The translations under genes were made by a program, and so were the position numbers. A stretch of DNA of 64,000 nucleotides from Impatiens glandulifera (taxonomy: Eukaryota; Streptophyta; Magnoliopsida; Ericales; Balsaminaceae): assembly GCF_907164915.1 (NCBI RefSeq), contig NC_061862.1, forward strand, positions 33,419,522 to 33,483,521, given 5' to 3'. This document shows, piece after piece, positions 11,641 to 21,720 of the stretch. The stretch's first letter is position 1. Each line of letters begins with the position of its first letter. The notes beneath the pieces were generated by a model that was given only the letters and a program-made list of their open reading frames with translations, had not been told where the DNA came from and ran no database searches.

Positions 11641-11682
11641 GTGTTGTAGTACTGTGGTAAGTAATCTTGCCTCTCACCAGCT
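11641..11682 (+). other. tRNA-Asp-like 5' half (relic or SINE head)
   Basis: GTTGTAGTACTGTGGTAAGT, followed by a GCCT-TCAC stretch, closely follows the 5' half of plant tRNA-Asp (A box and D arm, then the anticodon stem with GTCAC replaced by CTCAC). No B box (GGTTCGANNCC) follows in the next 100 bases, so it cannot be a working tRNA. It may be the head of a tRNA-derived SINE or a fragmentary pseudogene. Confidence 0.45.
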
Positions 11683-11837
11683 GTAAATAATAATTGGAGT
11701 TTTATTATTTCAGGTAAGCGTCTAGCTGGATGTCTGAAAAGCGCGTTCGTTTTGGCTGATTCAGCTGGAAGTTCTAAAAAACCGAACATTAAAATACTGA
11801 AATTGCACATAGGCGCATCGGACAATATAAAAAACTA

Positions 11838-12008
11838 GAAGCGCTCCAAACTATTGTTCAAGTCCGGTATTGTTTCTATATTTGAACAAGCATCCGTTTC
11901 TGGTATTTACAGAAGTTAGTGCTTCCAAACTACCGAAATTGTTCAAGTCCGATATTGTTTCTATATTTGAACAAGCATCCATTTCCGGTATTTACAGAAG
12001 TCAACTTT
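11838..12008 (+). repeat. 85-bp direct duplication
   Basis: The phrase ATTGTTCAAGTCC with GTTTCTATATTTGAACAAGC and GGTATTTACAGAAG occurs at 11853 and again at 11938. It lies upstream of, or inside the U3 of, the LTR fragment ending at 12877. Confidence 0.85.
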
Positions 12009-12877
12009 AACCGTTTCCAGTACTTGTTTCTATTTTTGAGCAAACTTCTATCATTGACAGTCTATCACAACAGCTGAGCTAAACCTGCTGTAGACTGCCA
12101 CCTACCAAAGTATTTCAAACTTCATGAGATGTACGTTTCAATTCCATTAATGAATATTTGACACAATATCATCTAGTACAGACAAGATCAAAAGAGGATC
12201 TTCTCTGATGTACTATCTTGCCATTTATCCAACGGAAGGAGAACAAGTGTCCATTGAAGAAGATATGACCGTTGTTGTGCTTTGGATATATAAGAAGTTT
12301 AAAAGAAAAATAGAAATAGTGACTTGGCTTTCAAGGTTCTCCTGAAAATAAAATACACTCTCTCTCTACAAATATATATTCAAGCTTTTGCCTAAGCATA
12401 TTTTTGTGAGAGATTGTTTATACCAAAAACCATTGTATCACTTTTCTTTATTGTGAGTTCTTTATAAGTTGATAGAGTGTCTATCAAAAAGTGTTGTGTG
12501 TGCTAGGAGTTCGGAAATAAACAGTGTTTAAGACCTAGTTCTGACTGGATTTATGTAGAGGTTCTATTCAAATCAAATATTTTAGTGGAATCTTTCTCAA
12601 GGTTGAGAAGAAGGGGTGACGTAGGAGAGTTTGCTCCGAACATCCATAAACAAACCTTGTGTCTTGTGTTCTTTACTTTCTGTATCTTCCAACCCTTTAT
12701 CTATCGCTTTAAGTCGAAATAAATACTTCCGCACTTGACTTTTTTCAAGAGTTTGTGACGATTTGTGAAGAATAGAAACCAATATTAACTTTTTACAAAG
12801 TTAATATCAAACGAAGTGTGTAAGTGTTCAACATAGTGAGACTCTCGTCTCTATTGTTGTACCCGATCCTAATAACA
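12009..12877 (+). repeat. copia LTR fragment (right end preserved)
   Basis: The right part has the shared LTR landmarks in order: the hairpin block TGACGTAGGAG...CTCC at 12618-12637, ATCCATAAACAAACC, a CTTGA...TCAAG palindrome near 12733-12751, and the terminal CGATCCTAATAACA at 12864-12877. The left boundary is unclear. A TG at 11595 would give about 1,283 bp, close to the length of LTR B, but no target duplication supports it. No internal region follows, so this is a solo or truncated LTR. Confidence 0.7.
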
Positions 12878-14199
12878 TGTACAAGTGCACCCACCAAAAA
12901 ATGACACATCCTTGGCGAGGAAGGAAATGTTTGCAAATAACAAATGTTCTTGGCGTTTGCAATATGAATATTTGTTTTCCATATACTGTTGTTGGGGGCT
13001 AAGGTTCCACACACAATTAACGTGTTTTACAAATGATTGAGAGAATACTTATATTAATTTTCCTATTCCCATTTCAGGTACAAGTTTATATTGTTGTCCT
13101 TATTCTCCCATGAACATTTACAATATTTTAAGATGTTTAATTATAATATAGGAAAAATACTATTTGGTTGACTTAGGCTATGCTAATAGGCATGGATATT
13201 TAGGACTGTATAGACGTGTTCGTTACCACATGTAGGAATTATAGTCAAGTGCTCCTCTAGTTGGCCTTGAAGAAATGTTCAACTAACGACTTTCATCATT
13301 GAGATCCAGAATTGAACGTACTTTTGGAATTTAGAAAAAAAACATGGCGTATACTCTTAATATAAACATGTTTGCTGGGTTTTTGTTTTAAGAAAACAAA
13401 TGAAAATTATTGAAGTAACTGCTTGTATAGACAGAACAATGTAAACGAGAACAATGATTATGACATTTTAGTTGATGATGAACTTGACATTGGAGACATA
13501 GACTTACAAATATTTTTCTAAGGACGTTGTTATGAATCACATTCGTAAGACTATTGATGTAGAGATTTCTCAACGTCACTAAAGACAATAATTAGTTTAA
13601 TTATGAATTGTTTTATTTTGGTTTCATATTCATTAGGTTTATAATGTCTTGTATCTATTTTATTTTCTTAATTTTAATATTAATAAGAAATGGTTAATCA
13701 GGTCATCTTTACTACCATTTTAATTAATGAAATTGACTCCTCTATTATGTCATCTCTATGAATCATTTTATACAAAATAAAATACGTCTTTAATTGGTCT
13801 ATCGGTAGGAATTAAGATCAATTTTTCATTCATATTATAAATTACTTATACTAAAAATTAGTTTATTTTAAAATAAATATATTAATTTTTATAAGTTTTT
13901 ATTAATATATATATATTTAAATTAATTAAACGTGATTTCTTGTTGTAGGGTTCATAAAAAAATTACCTTTTCTTTTTTTACTTTTTCTTTTCTTCATTTC
14001 CATTTATATTTTTATTTTTTTCAAAAAGTAATTAGATGATGAATGCATGTACCTATTATCCAATGGTTATATAAGTTGATCATAGTCAATAATAATAAAT
14101 ATCTTTCACATTTCCACACTTCCCCTCAATCTGACCCAATCTTTTAATTTTTAATTTAGTTCTAGGCCCTCTCACCCTTTTCCTATCATCATTCATTTC
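12878..14199. other. AT-rich intergenic DNA, nothing recognised
   Basis: There are short ORFs only and no repeat boundary or motif that I can assign. Confidence 0.4.
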
Positions 14200-14755
14200 G
14201 GTCACGTTTGATTCATCTCTATTATAATCGGTACTTTTAGATAATTAATGAAGGCTAATTTAATTTCCAAAATTATAATTATAAATTAAAAAAACTACAG
14301 TGTATTTATATTTCATATTTTGCTTAATTATTTTATATATTAAGATACATATATTATAAATAATAAATAATAAATAATAAATAATAATATATTTAAATTT
14401 ATGTTTTATTATTATAATAATTTATATAAACATATAAAAATATTAGAAATAGATGATAGAGAATGAATAAAATGATTAGAAAGAATATAAATATATGAGA
14501 AAGAATAAATAAAATGATTAGAAAATAATGAAATAGATGAGTGAGAATGAACAAAAAAAAAATATTTAAAAGTAACGAGAGAAAAAACGTTGAGATTATA
14601 AGCTTAAACGTTGAGGAGAGAGAGAGAAAATATTGCGTTTAAATACCAAATGTGTGATTATAATTTTGTGTGTGAGCTTATTACGCAAAATTAGTGTAAC
14701 AACTTATTATGCAAACGCCAAAATGTAGAATTTAAATGTTGAATCAAACATGGCC
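14200..14755. mobile_element. MITE-like element with 16-bp terminal inverted repeats
   Basis: The left end GGTCACGTTTGATTCA (14200-14215) is the inverse, with two mismatches, of the right end TGAATCAAACATGGCC (14740-14755). The 556 bp between them are AT rich and non-coding. Right of the element is TAA and left is TTC, so a Tourist/Harbinger-type TTA/TAA target duplication is possible but imperfect. Confidence 0.6.
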
Positions 14756-15076
14756 TAAGTTAGAAATTTTAATTTGCATAAGGCTCCTGACCCTTAGTGT
14801 CTTGTTTGTAATTTCCAATCTGAAATTCTCTGTTATGGTCGAGGTTTTTTCAGTTTGACCGATAGTTTATTAGAGATGATATTTGTGTTCCCATCCCGAC
14901 TTTGTCTGGATTTCACCTCGATTCTACCCCGAATACTAGTAAACACAATTAAATATAACAATTAAATATATGTCGAATTGTCAAACTGAAGTTCCATTGA
15001 AGACCAATTGAGATTCAAGACTCCTTCTTTCAAACCTTACAATTTGGGCTCCTTATCGTTAAAAAATACAAAATGA
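14756..15076. other. intergenic DNA left of element B
   Basis: Nothing recognised. It is the pre-insertion flank of element B. Confidence 0.4.
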
Positions 15077-15081
15077 TATTT
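15077..15081 (+). other. target-site duplication of element B, left copy (TATTT)
   Basis: TATTT directly precedes the LTR start TGTTAGATAAATT, and an identical TATTT follows the 3' LTR at 26002-26006. This proves that 15082-26001 is one insertion. Confidence 0.9.
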
Positions 15082-15333
15082 TGTTAGATAAATTAGACCG
15101 GTTAAAATAAGAACTTAACAAAAACAAATTTCCGGTGTAGAACGGTCAAGAACTTTGAACGGTCAAGAATCTGACCGGTCAAGAATCTAACCGATCAAGT
15201 AATCAAGACCGGTTAGAAGAAGAAGCGAAGGATGTATCTGAAACCGGAAGTTATCCGGTTAACCTGAAGCTATGAACAACCGGTAGACATCCTAAACCGA
15301 AATGCAGTATTCAACCGAAAACCGACGATGAGG
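15082..15333 (+). repeat. truncated 5' LTR of element B
   Basis: The first 252 bp match the start of the 3' LTR (24722-24973), including the CGGTCAAGAA direct repeats. Similarity stops after ACCGACGA. The next sequence is the end of gag, so the remaining 1 kb of LTR plus the primer site were lost. Confidence 0.9.
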
Positions 15334-17160
15334 CACAAAGTGATTCAAAATGGAAGAAGAATTAATATATGTAAGTCCAACTGACTCGGAAAAATAGCTT
15401 CATCCTGAGAGAAGGAAATCCAACCGGAGAACGGGTAAACAAACCGATACACGACCATATAGAATAAACCAAAAGCCATTACAAAATAAGGCACTCCTAG
15501 GACAATAGAAAGATGTCAAGCCAAGCACAGGAAAAAGAATTAGAACCATAACCAGGAAAGTTATCCGATTTATTAAAGTCTAGATACCCAAGGGACTAAT
15601 CAACCGTGGACCCAAGTAAATGTGGGTACCAAATAGTTGTAAATATGTGTATTTTACAGGTTATGAAGACACGGTTAGGAAACTCTGAGTGGTACCTGGA
15701 CAACGATTGTTCCAGACATATGACTGGAAACAACAACCTTCTGACCGACATCAAAATAGAAACCGGTGCAATGATAATCTTTGCTGGCAACTCAAGAGTT
15801 GGAATTGTGGGTAAGGGTAAGATTGTCCATGGTAATTTAACAATTAACAATGTACTCCTAGTTGAAAATCTACATTTTAACCTGCTTAGTATCAGTCAGA
15901 TGTGTGATGCTGGATATATTGTATAATTTCTTAAACATGCATGCTTAGTTACAAACTCTCAAGATAGTACACTACTAACCGGAAATAGGTTAGGAAACAT
16001 ATATAAGGCAGACTGGAAAAATGAAGTGGAGCATCCTGTTTGTATGTTAGCTAAAGCCGATCAAACCTGACTATGGCATAAAAGGTTAAACCATCTAAAT
16101 CTCAAAACCTTAAACTATATCCGTAGTAAAAAGTTAGTTGAAGGAATTCCTGATATAGTATTCAATAAGGATAAGGTGTTCTCAGCATGTCAAATGGGTA
16201 AACAAACTAAATCAACCTTTAAGAGTAAATGACACATTCAGTCTAACCGATGCTTAGATCTACTTCACATGGATTTATTTGGACCGATTAGGGTCACTAG
16301 CCTAGGTGGTATGCTTTACACTATGGTTGTTATTGATGATTATTCTAGATATACATGGTTCACATTTTTGGCATCTAAACGTGAAACCGCATCCAATCTA
16401 ATTACATTGCTTAAGCGTTTACAAAATGAAAAATCAACACGTATAAATAGCATTAGGAGTGATAGAGGAACCAAATTTACAAATAGTACTCTAAATGCAG
16501 TTCTTGATGAATCCGACATTAGACACGTGTTGTCCAGTGCTAGAACTCCTTAACAGAACGGCCTGGCTGAGAGAAGAAACCGAACTCTCAAGGAAGCCGC
16601 AAGGTCTATGATAGCCGATTCAGGTGTTTCTCAGAAATTTTGGGCGGAAGCTATCAATACTGCATGTTATACACAAAACCGGTCTTTGATTAACAATTTT
16701 CACAACAAAACAACGTACGAAGTGTACTTTGATAGAATTCCTAACATTTGGTATCTTAAGATTTTCGGTTGTAAGTGTTACATTCACATTAATGACAAAA
16801 ACTACTTATCTGCTTTTGATGCAAAATCCGATATTGGGATAATGTTAGGATACACAGCGGTTAGTAAAACATATAGAGTATATAATACTAAAACTTTAAC
16901 CGTGGAAGAATCTCTTCATGTTGTATTCGATGAATCGGTTGAAAGTAACACTGCATCATCCTTTGATCTACACAACAGATTGGAAAATAATAATATCCAT
17001 TCTGATAGTGAAGATGAGATTCCAATTTACAGCCGGTTTTTCCATGACCAAATGGGTGTTGTTAAAACCTAGCCGGATCAAGCTACCACACAGCAGAAAG
17101 CTGACACCTCAGTTCAAACTAAGAAAATTGGTCGGTCTGACATTATTGTTCAGCCTACCG
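15334..17160 (+). pseudogene. element B: gag tail, protease and integrase
   Basis: About 15400-15605 is the last part of gag, ending in a 'RGPK-stop-MWVP' junction (TAA at 15617-15619). The aspartic protease follows, but its active site reads WYLDNDCSRHMTGN where DSGCSRHMTG is normal. Next come the integrase zinc domain (LWHKRLNHLNLK...CQMG) and the catalytic core with VVIDDYSRYTWF, IRSDRGTKFTN and QNGLAERRNRTL, the DDE residues. Stops interrupt it at about 15924, 16069, 16231 and 16551, and frames change. Most stops replace Gln or Trp codons. The core continues with the copia 'AEAINTACYTQNRS' region to 17072. Confidence 0.9.
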
Positions 17161-17162
17161 AT

Positions 17163-18868
17163 ATGTCTAGCCTTGATCAAACAAACGGTAATTTGGTAGA
17201 CATTCATAAACTGAATCTCAAAAGGAACACAAATCATCCTCCTGAGCTTATTATAGGTGACCCTTCAAAATCCATCCAAACTAGGCGACAAAAACTGGAG
17301 GAATACTTTAATTCCGCTTTCATATCCCAGATTGAGCCGAAAAAGGTGGATGAAGCATTGTCGGATCCGGATTGGATCTTAGCAATGCAAGAAGAGTTAA
17401 ACCAGTTTGAGAGTAATAAAGTCTGGTATCTAGTCCCTAGGCCGAAAGATCAACCGGTCATAGAAACAAGATGGGTATTCAGAAATAAACTCAATGAAGA
17501 CGGTTTGGTTATGAGGAACAAAGCTAGATTAGTGGCACAAGGATACAAACAGGAAGAAGGAATTGATTTTGAAGAATCATTTGCACCTGTAGCTAGAATT
17601 GAAGCCATTAGAATTTTCCTAGCCTTTGCTGTTTTCAAAAATTTTAAAGTATTCCAAATGGATGTTAAAAGTGCGTTTTTAAATGGTGACCTACGTGAAG
17701 AAATATATGTTGAACAACCACCTGGTTTTAAAAATGCTGACCTAACTAATCATGTATATCGTCTAAATAAAGCTCTTTACGGTTTAAAACAAGCTCTTAG
17801 AGCTTGGTATGATACATTAACCGCATTTCTGTTACATCATGACTTTACCATAGGTTCGGTGGATAAAACCTTATTTAAATTTGAGAAAAAGGGACACATT
17901 CTACCTGTTCAAATATATGTAGATGATATCATTTTCGGATCAACCGATCCTAAGCTATGTGATAAATTCTCAACCCTGATAACTAACAAATTTGAAATGA
18001 GTATGATGGGAGAATTAAGCTTCTTCCTAAGCATTCAGGTTAGACAATTGTAAGGAGGAACCTTCATCAATCAGTCCAAATATACAAAGGAACTTCTAAA
18101 GAAATTTGGAATGGACACATATTCCTCTGCCGCCACTCCAATGAGCTCATCAATCAAGCTGGATAAAGATGATGACGGTTAGGGAGTAGACTTGACAGCC
18201 TATCGTGGAATCATCGGTTCACTTTTGTACCTGACAGCAAGTAGACCGGATATACTATTTGCGGTTGGAGTATGTGGAAGTTTCCAGGCTAATCCCAAAC
18301 AGTCTCACTATACAGTCGCTAAACGAATCCTGAAATATCTAAAGGGAACCCCTGAAGTCGGATTGTGGTATCCAAAGGACTCATGTTTTAATCTCACAAG
18401 CTATTCTGATGCAGACTATGCAGGATATAAAATTGATAGAAAAAGTATCAGCGGAACATGCCAATTCTTAGGTGATCGGCTTGTTTCATGGTACAACAAG
18501 AAGCAAACGTCGGTTGCTACATCAACCGCAGAAGCTGAATATCTGGCAGCCGGAAGTTGTTGTTCACAACTTCTATAGATTCAACAGCAACTAAAGGATT
18601 TCGGTGTCACCGCCGAAGAATCTCCAATTTTCTGTGACAACACAAGTGCCATAGCAATCACATACAATCCAGTTTTACATTCTAGAACCAAAGACATCGA
18701 CATAAGGCATCATTTCATCCGGGAACATGTCATGTAGAAGCACATCCGGTTGGAATATGTATCAACTGATCAACAAGTAGCCGATATCTTCACAAAGCCT
18801 TTGCAGGAAGCTAAGTTCTCTTACTTCAGAAACATCATCGGTTTAACCGATATAAACCAACTTATTTC
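17163..18868 (+). pseudogene. element B: reverse transcriptase and RNase H
   Basis: 17163-18053 is an open 296-codon stretch with the copia RT order: [53 protein letters not shown] (PRAWY is normal) and the catalytic [14 protein letters not shown] at 18051 ends it. The RNase H region (SYSDADYAGYK, STAEAEYLAAGSCC, FCDNTSAIAI, DIRHHFIREHV, ADIFTKPL) continues to about 18868, with TAG at 18180, 18576 and 18735. RT and RNase H together copy element RNA to DNA. The open RT core shows that decay is moderate. Confidence 0.9.
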
Positions 18869-19411
18869 TTAAAATCTTTAACCTCTAAAAGGAAAAATCG
18901 GTTCGGACAGATAAAATCGATAGTTCTTCCTAAAATGTCGAAAACCGAATTTACCATCGTATTTATTGAAGAACCGCTTTGTCTATCAGTTACAGTAAAC
19001 CGACCAGTTGCTTAGTACCTACACTAATTAACTGCATCGGGACCAATCATTGAAAACCAACCGGTTTGAATATATTATATTTTGGAATATTTGGCTTCCC
19101 AAAAAATTTGGAACAACTATCTGTGTTTGGACGTATCTGCTCTGAAAAGATACCTTTTCAAAACAAAGTAGTCATGCCTCAAAAGACGTGAAGATATAAT
19201 ATCTCTTACTGTCCAGGCCTATGACTCACATCCTTAGGCTGTAAATATACCTAATTCATGCAAAATGTTTTATCCTATGGTTAATAAACTAAATTACCTG
19301 CTACCCTATGGATAATACTACTAATCTATATCACCCTCCAACTAATATATAAGTTAGATGAATATCAAACAAATATTCACACTCTTAAACTCTTATTTTA
19401 CTAAGGCAAAA
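18869..19411 (+). other. pol-ORF3 spacer of element B
   Basis: This non-coding spacer is rich in AACCGG/ACCGAT words. A TATATAAG box occurs at 19346-19353, about 60 bases before the ORF3-1 start. It lacks the TTAGACG motifs of the other group. Confidence 0.55.
19346..19353 (+). promoter_or_regulatory. putative TATA box of ORF3-1
   Basis: TATATAAG lies 59 bases before the ATG at 19412, at a spacing that would give a short leader. ORF3-2 and ORF3-3 have equivalent boxes. Confidence 0.5.
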
Positions 19412-20155
19412 ATGTCTCAGTATCAGAACATTCTTCAAGTTGATTTTGACTCAGCACAAGGCACACAACACTACGAAATCTTCAAAATGATCAAATCTTT
19501 GGAGAGTACCGGTCTTCGGTCTTTCCTAGATGAAAAACATATCATATTCCCTGAAACTGTAACCGAATTCTTTCACAATACCAGAGTTTTTCGTGGCACT
19601 CCATTCTTTGACACTCTTATTCAGTCAAGGATAAGAGAAATGATTTTTGACTTCACCGAGCGAGACTTCGCTCGGTGCTTCGATCTTTTCAAAGAAGGTC
19701 TTACAGATCTGTCTGTTTCGGCTGAACAGAAAGCCAAAATATCTCTAGAATTTTCCCGCTCCAACTCTTCGGTCAATGATCACGGTGCACGGTCATCATT
19801 GAGGACCGAATATCAACTCCTCAACGATATCATCGGTAAGGCCATCTTGGGAAAGGATGTCACCAATACCTACTGTCCCATGATCTTCAACATCATGACC
19901 GCCATAACAACCGATACTCCGGTAAACTGGTCTAGGTTGCTATTTGACATCCTAATCTGGATGATCAATACCCGACACACCGGTTTTATTCCTCAAATAA
20001 GCTCTCTTCTCAACGAACTCGGGGTTCCACTCTGTCCAGGCGAAGGGTTGAATCAATCCCAGGTTTTGACCAGGGATTCCGCGGATTCCTTCTATGAGCG
20101 GTTTGAGAAAGCATGGAAAAAGAAGAACAAAAACATCACCTCCTCCGGCCATTAA
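19412..20155 (+). CDS. ORF3-1 of element B, intact extra gene downstream of pol
   Basis: This is an uninterrupted 247-residue frame starting MSQYQNILQVDFDSAQ. I chose this ATG over the in-frame one at 19358 because all ORF3 copies begin just before the (L/I/F)QVDF motif. Landmarks: GLRSFL near residue 36, VTEFFHNT near 55, FDLFKEGL near 95, EYQLLNDIIGKAIL near 140, TPVNWSRLLFDIL near 180, and a basic end KKKNK. I see no signal peptide or membrane segment, so it is not a classical envelope protein. Function is unknown. It is followed within 1.6 kb by two paralogues, each with a TATA-like box. It may be the only translatable gene in the window. Confidence 0.75.
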   Translation: MSQYQNILQVDFDSAQGTQHYEIFKMIKSLESTGLRSFLDEKHIIFPETVTEFFHNTRVFRGTPFFDTLIQSRIREMIFDFTERDFARCFDLFKEGLTDLSVSAEQKAKISLEFSRSNSSVNDHGARSSLRTEYQLLNDIIGKAILGKDVTNTYCPMIFNIMTAITTDTPVNWSRLLFDILIWMINTRHTGFIPQISSLLNELGVPLCPGEGLNQSQVLTRDSADSFYERFEKAWKKKNKNITSSGH

Positions 20156-20551
20156 AGAATCACTCATTCGGACAACCGGTCATTTTGCTTCACGCACTGG
20201 TTATATTTTTATCTATCCTAATCGGCTATGTATTTCTTTCGGTCTAATGTAATCCGACTCGTCTTAATGAAAATCTAGTACTTTTGAATTCTAACTGCAT
20301 GGGAAACTACACAAACCTAGTTAGTTCCCAACTAGATTATCAGCCTCGGTCTCCGTAACCGGTCAAAATCACCACTTCCCAAGGCGTTTTGAAAACATAA
20401 ATATTCCACAGCATTAATGAGACAAAAAGGAATCTTAACATTAAATGCTTTTACGTTACCCTTCATTTCAAATCTATTTAAGAAACCTCCCCCCTCTAAT
20501 TCGAATACATTCCAAGACAAACATTCTACATCTCTAAGCAAAACCTAAAAA
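20156..20551 (+). other. spacer between ORF3-1 and ORF3-2
   Basis: The spacer is non-coding, with TATTTAAG at 20475-20482, about 70-77 bases before the ORF3-2 ATG. It holds a pyrimidine-rich leader. Confidence 0.5.
20475..20482 (+). promoter_or_regulatory. putative TATA box of ORF3-2
   Basis: TATTTAAG lies upstream of a CT-rich leader and the ATG at 20552. Its position is similar to the boxes before ORF3-1 and ORF3-3. Confidence 0.4.
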
Positions 20552-21247
20552 ATGTCTCATCCCATCCTCAGAAACTATCTATGCATCGACTTTGATTCAG
20601 TACTATCCATGGAAGACGTTGAAACAAGGGAAATACTCTTTGAATCTCTGGTTGACACCAGCCTTCGCGATTTCCTAGAGGAATCCGGACCTCTCTATCT
20701 TCCAGAGGTACTGAAATTCTTCTCCAATGCACATATGCATAACGGTGCCATTGTCTCCACCGTAAAAACTAGTGTCATCATTCTCCCAGAAAACCGATTC
20801 GCCGAAATGTTCAACCTCCCAACCGAAGGGTTTTCGGATTTTCCACCACGGGTGGGCAGTTCAATTGTTGATTACGCTGAGCTATTCTCCGACTCCGACA
20901 CACCGGTTGAAAACCACAGCCTTAAAGCCAATCTTCCTCCCCACATTCAACTTTTACATGAGATCGTTAACCAATCGATCATCTGCTAGTCCCCCAATCA
21001 AAACTACACTAGAAGAACCTTTGACATGATGACCTATATCGTCAGCTTAACCCCCATCAATTGGGCATCGGTCATCTTTAACAATCTGAAGACTATGGTC
21101 GAAACGAAGAAACGGTTCGACTACGCTCCTCACTTGAGCCGGGTCATTCGGACCTTCGTTCCAAATCTTGAACCGGGTACACCGGTGAATCTCTCAAATG
21201 TCCTCAACGAGGAACTAATGGAAGACAAATTCTCTAGAATGATTTAG
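20552..21247 (+). pseudogene. ORF3-2 of element B, one in-frame stop
   Basis: This is a second paralogue of the ORF3 N-terminal domain, 231 codons in one frame, broken only by TAG at 20987-20989. It starts MSHPILRNYLCIDFDSV and shows SLRDFLEE, LPEVLKFFSNA, FAEMFNLPTEGFSDF, QLLHEIVNQSII and LTPINWASVIFNNLKTMV in the family order. It is clearly diverged from ORF3-1 and ORF3-3, so the duplication is older than the insertion of B. It has no C-terminal extension. Confidence 0.8.
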
Positions 21248-21720
21248 GTTCTAAGTAGGTTAATTTTTTTTTAAAATTTTAACCTTGTATTTGTACTTCA
21301 AACCGATCTTCATATCGGTTCTATCATTATCATGTCTTTCTTCTTTAATCAAATATCAAGTTAAATTATAAAGTTCAAAAACAAAAATTGGTCTAAATTC
21401 TTCACCGGTTAAATCGCTTACCGCTTCATAAATTACCGATTGAATGGCTTACCGCATTAATTAATTCCCGCTAAAAGGTCTCCCGCCAAAAGATTATTGC
21501 CAATTCGTTTTGGAGGGAAACTTGACGCCTTTTCTTGATGTGACGGCTCGCGTCGGTTCACATTCCAGGCCGTTGCCTATAAATAACCTCATTTGTCTTC
21601 TTATTTTCCTCTTCCGCGAATCTGCTTTCTCTCTCTAGCAATCACTTAACCTTCAAACTTTCAAGCAATCACTTAACCTTCAAATTTCAATCTTTCCATC
21701 TCCAAAACTTTCTAATCAAA
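21248..21720 (+). other. spacer between ORF3-2 and ORF3-3
   Basis: This spacer contains ACCGGTTAAATCGC-type words, TATAAATA at 21578-21585 and a CT-rich leader (TCTCTCTCTAGC) before the ATG at 21721. Confidence 0.55.
21578..21585 (+). promoter_or_regulatory. putative TATA box of ORF3-3
   Basis: TATAAATA is a near-consensus plant TATA box, 136 bases before the ORF3-3 ATG, followed by a pyrimidine-rich stretch. It is the clearest of the internal promoter candidates. Confidence 0.6.

Noticed and set aside
11641..11682. Functional tRNA gene
   Set aside because: Only the 5' half is recognisable; there is no T arm, B box or acceptor closure.
15606..15670. Short intron at the gag-protease junction of B (AAG-GTAAAT ... 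TTTTACAG)
   Set aside because: It would be about 50 bases, shorter than plant introns. Element C lacks the acceptor, although E has a TTTTGTAG at the same place.
19412..20155. Calling ORF3 an envelope gene
   Set aside because: None of the ORF3 copies shows a signal peptide, transmembrane helix or cleavage motif. Position alone is not evidence.
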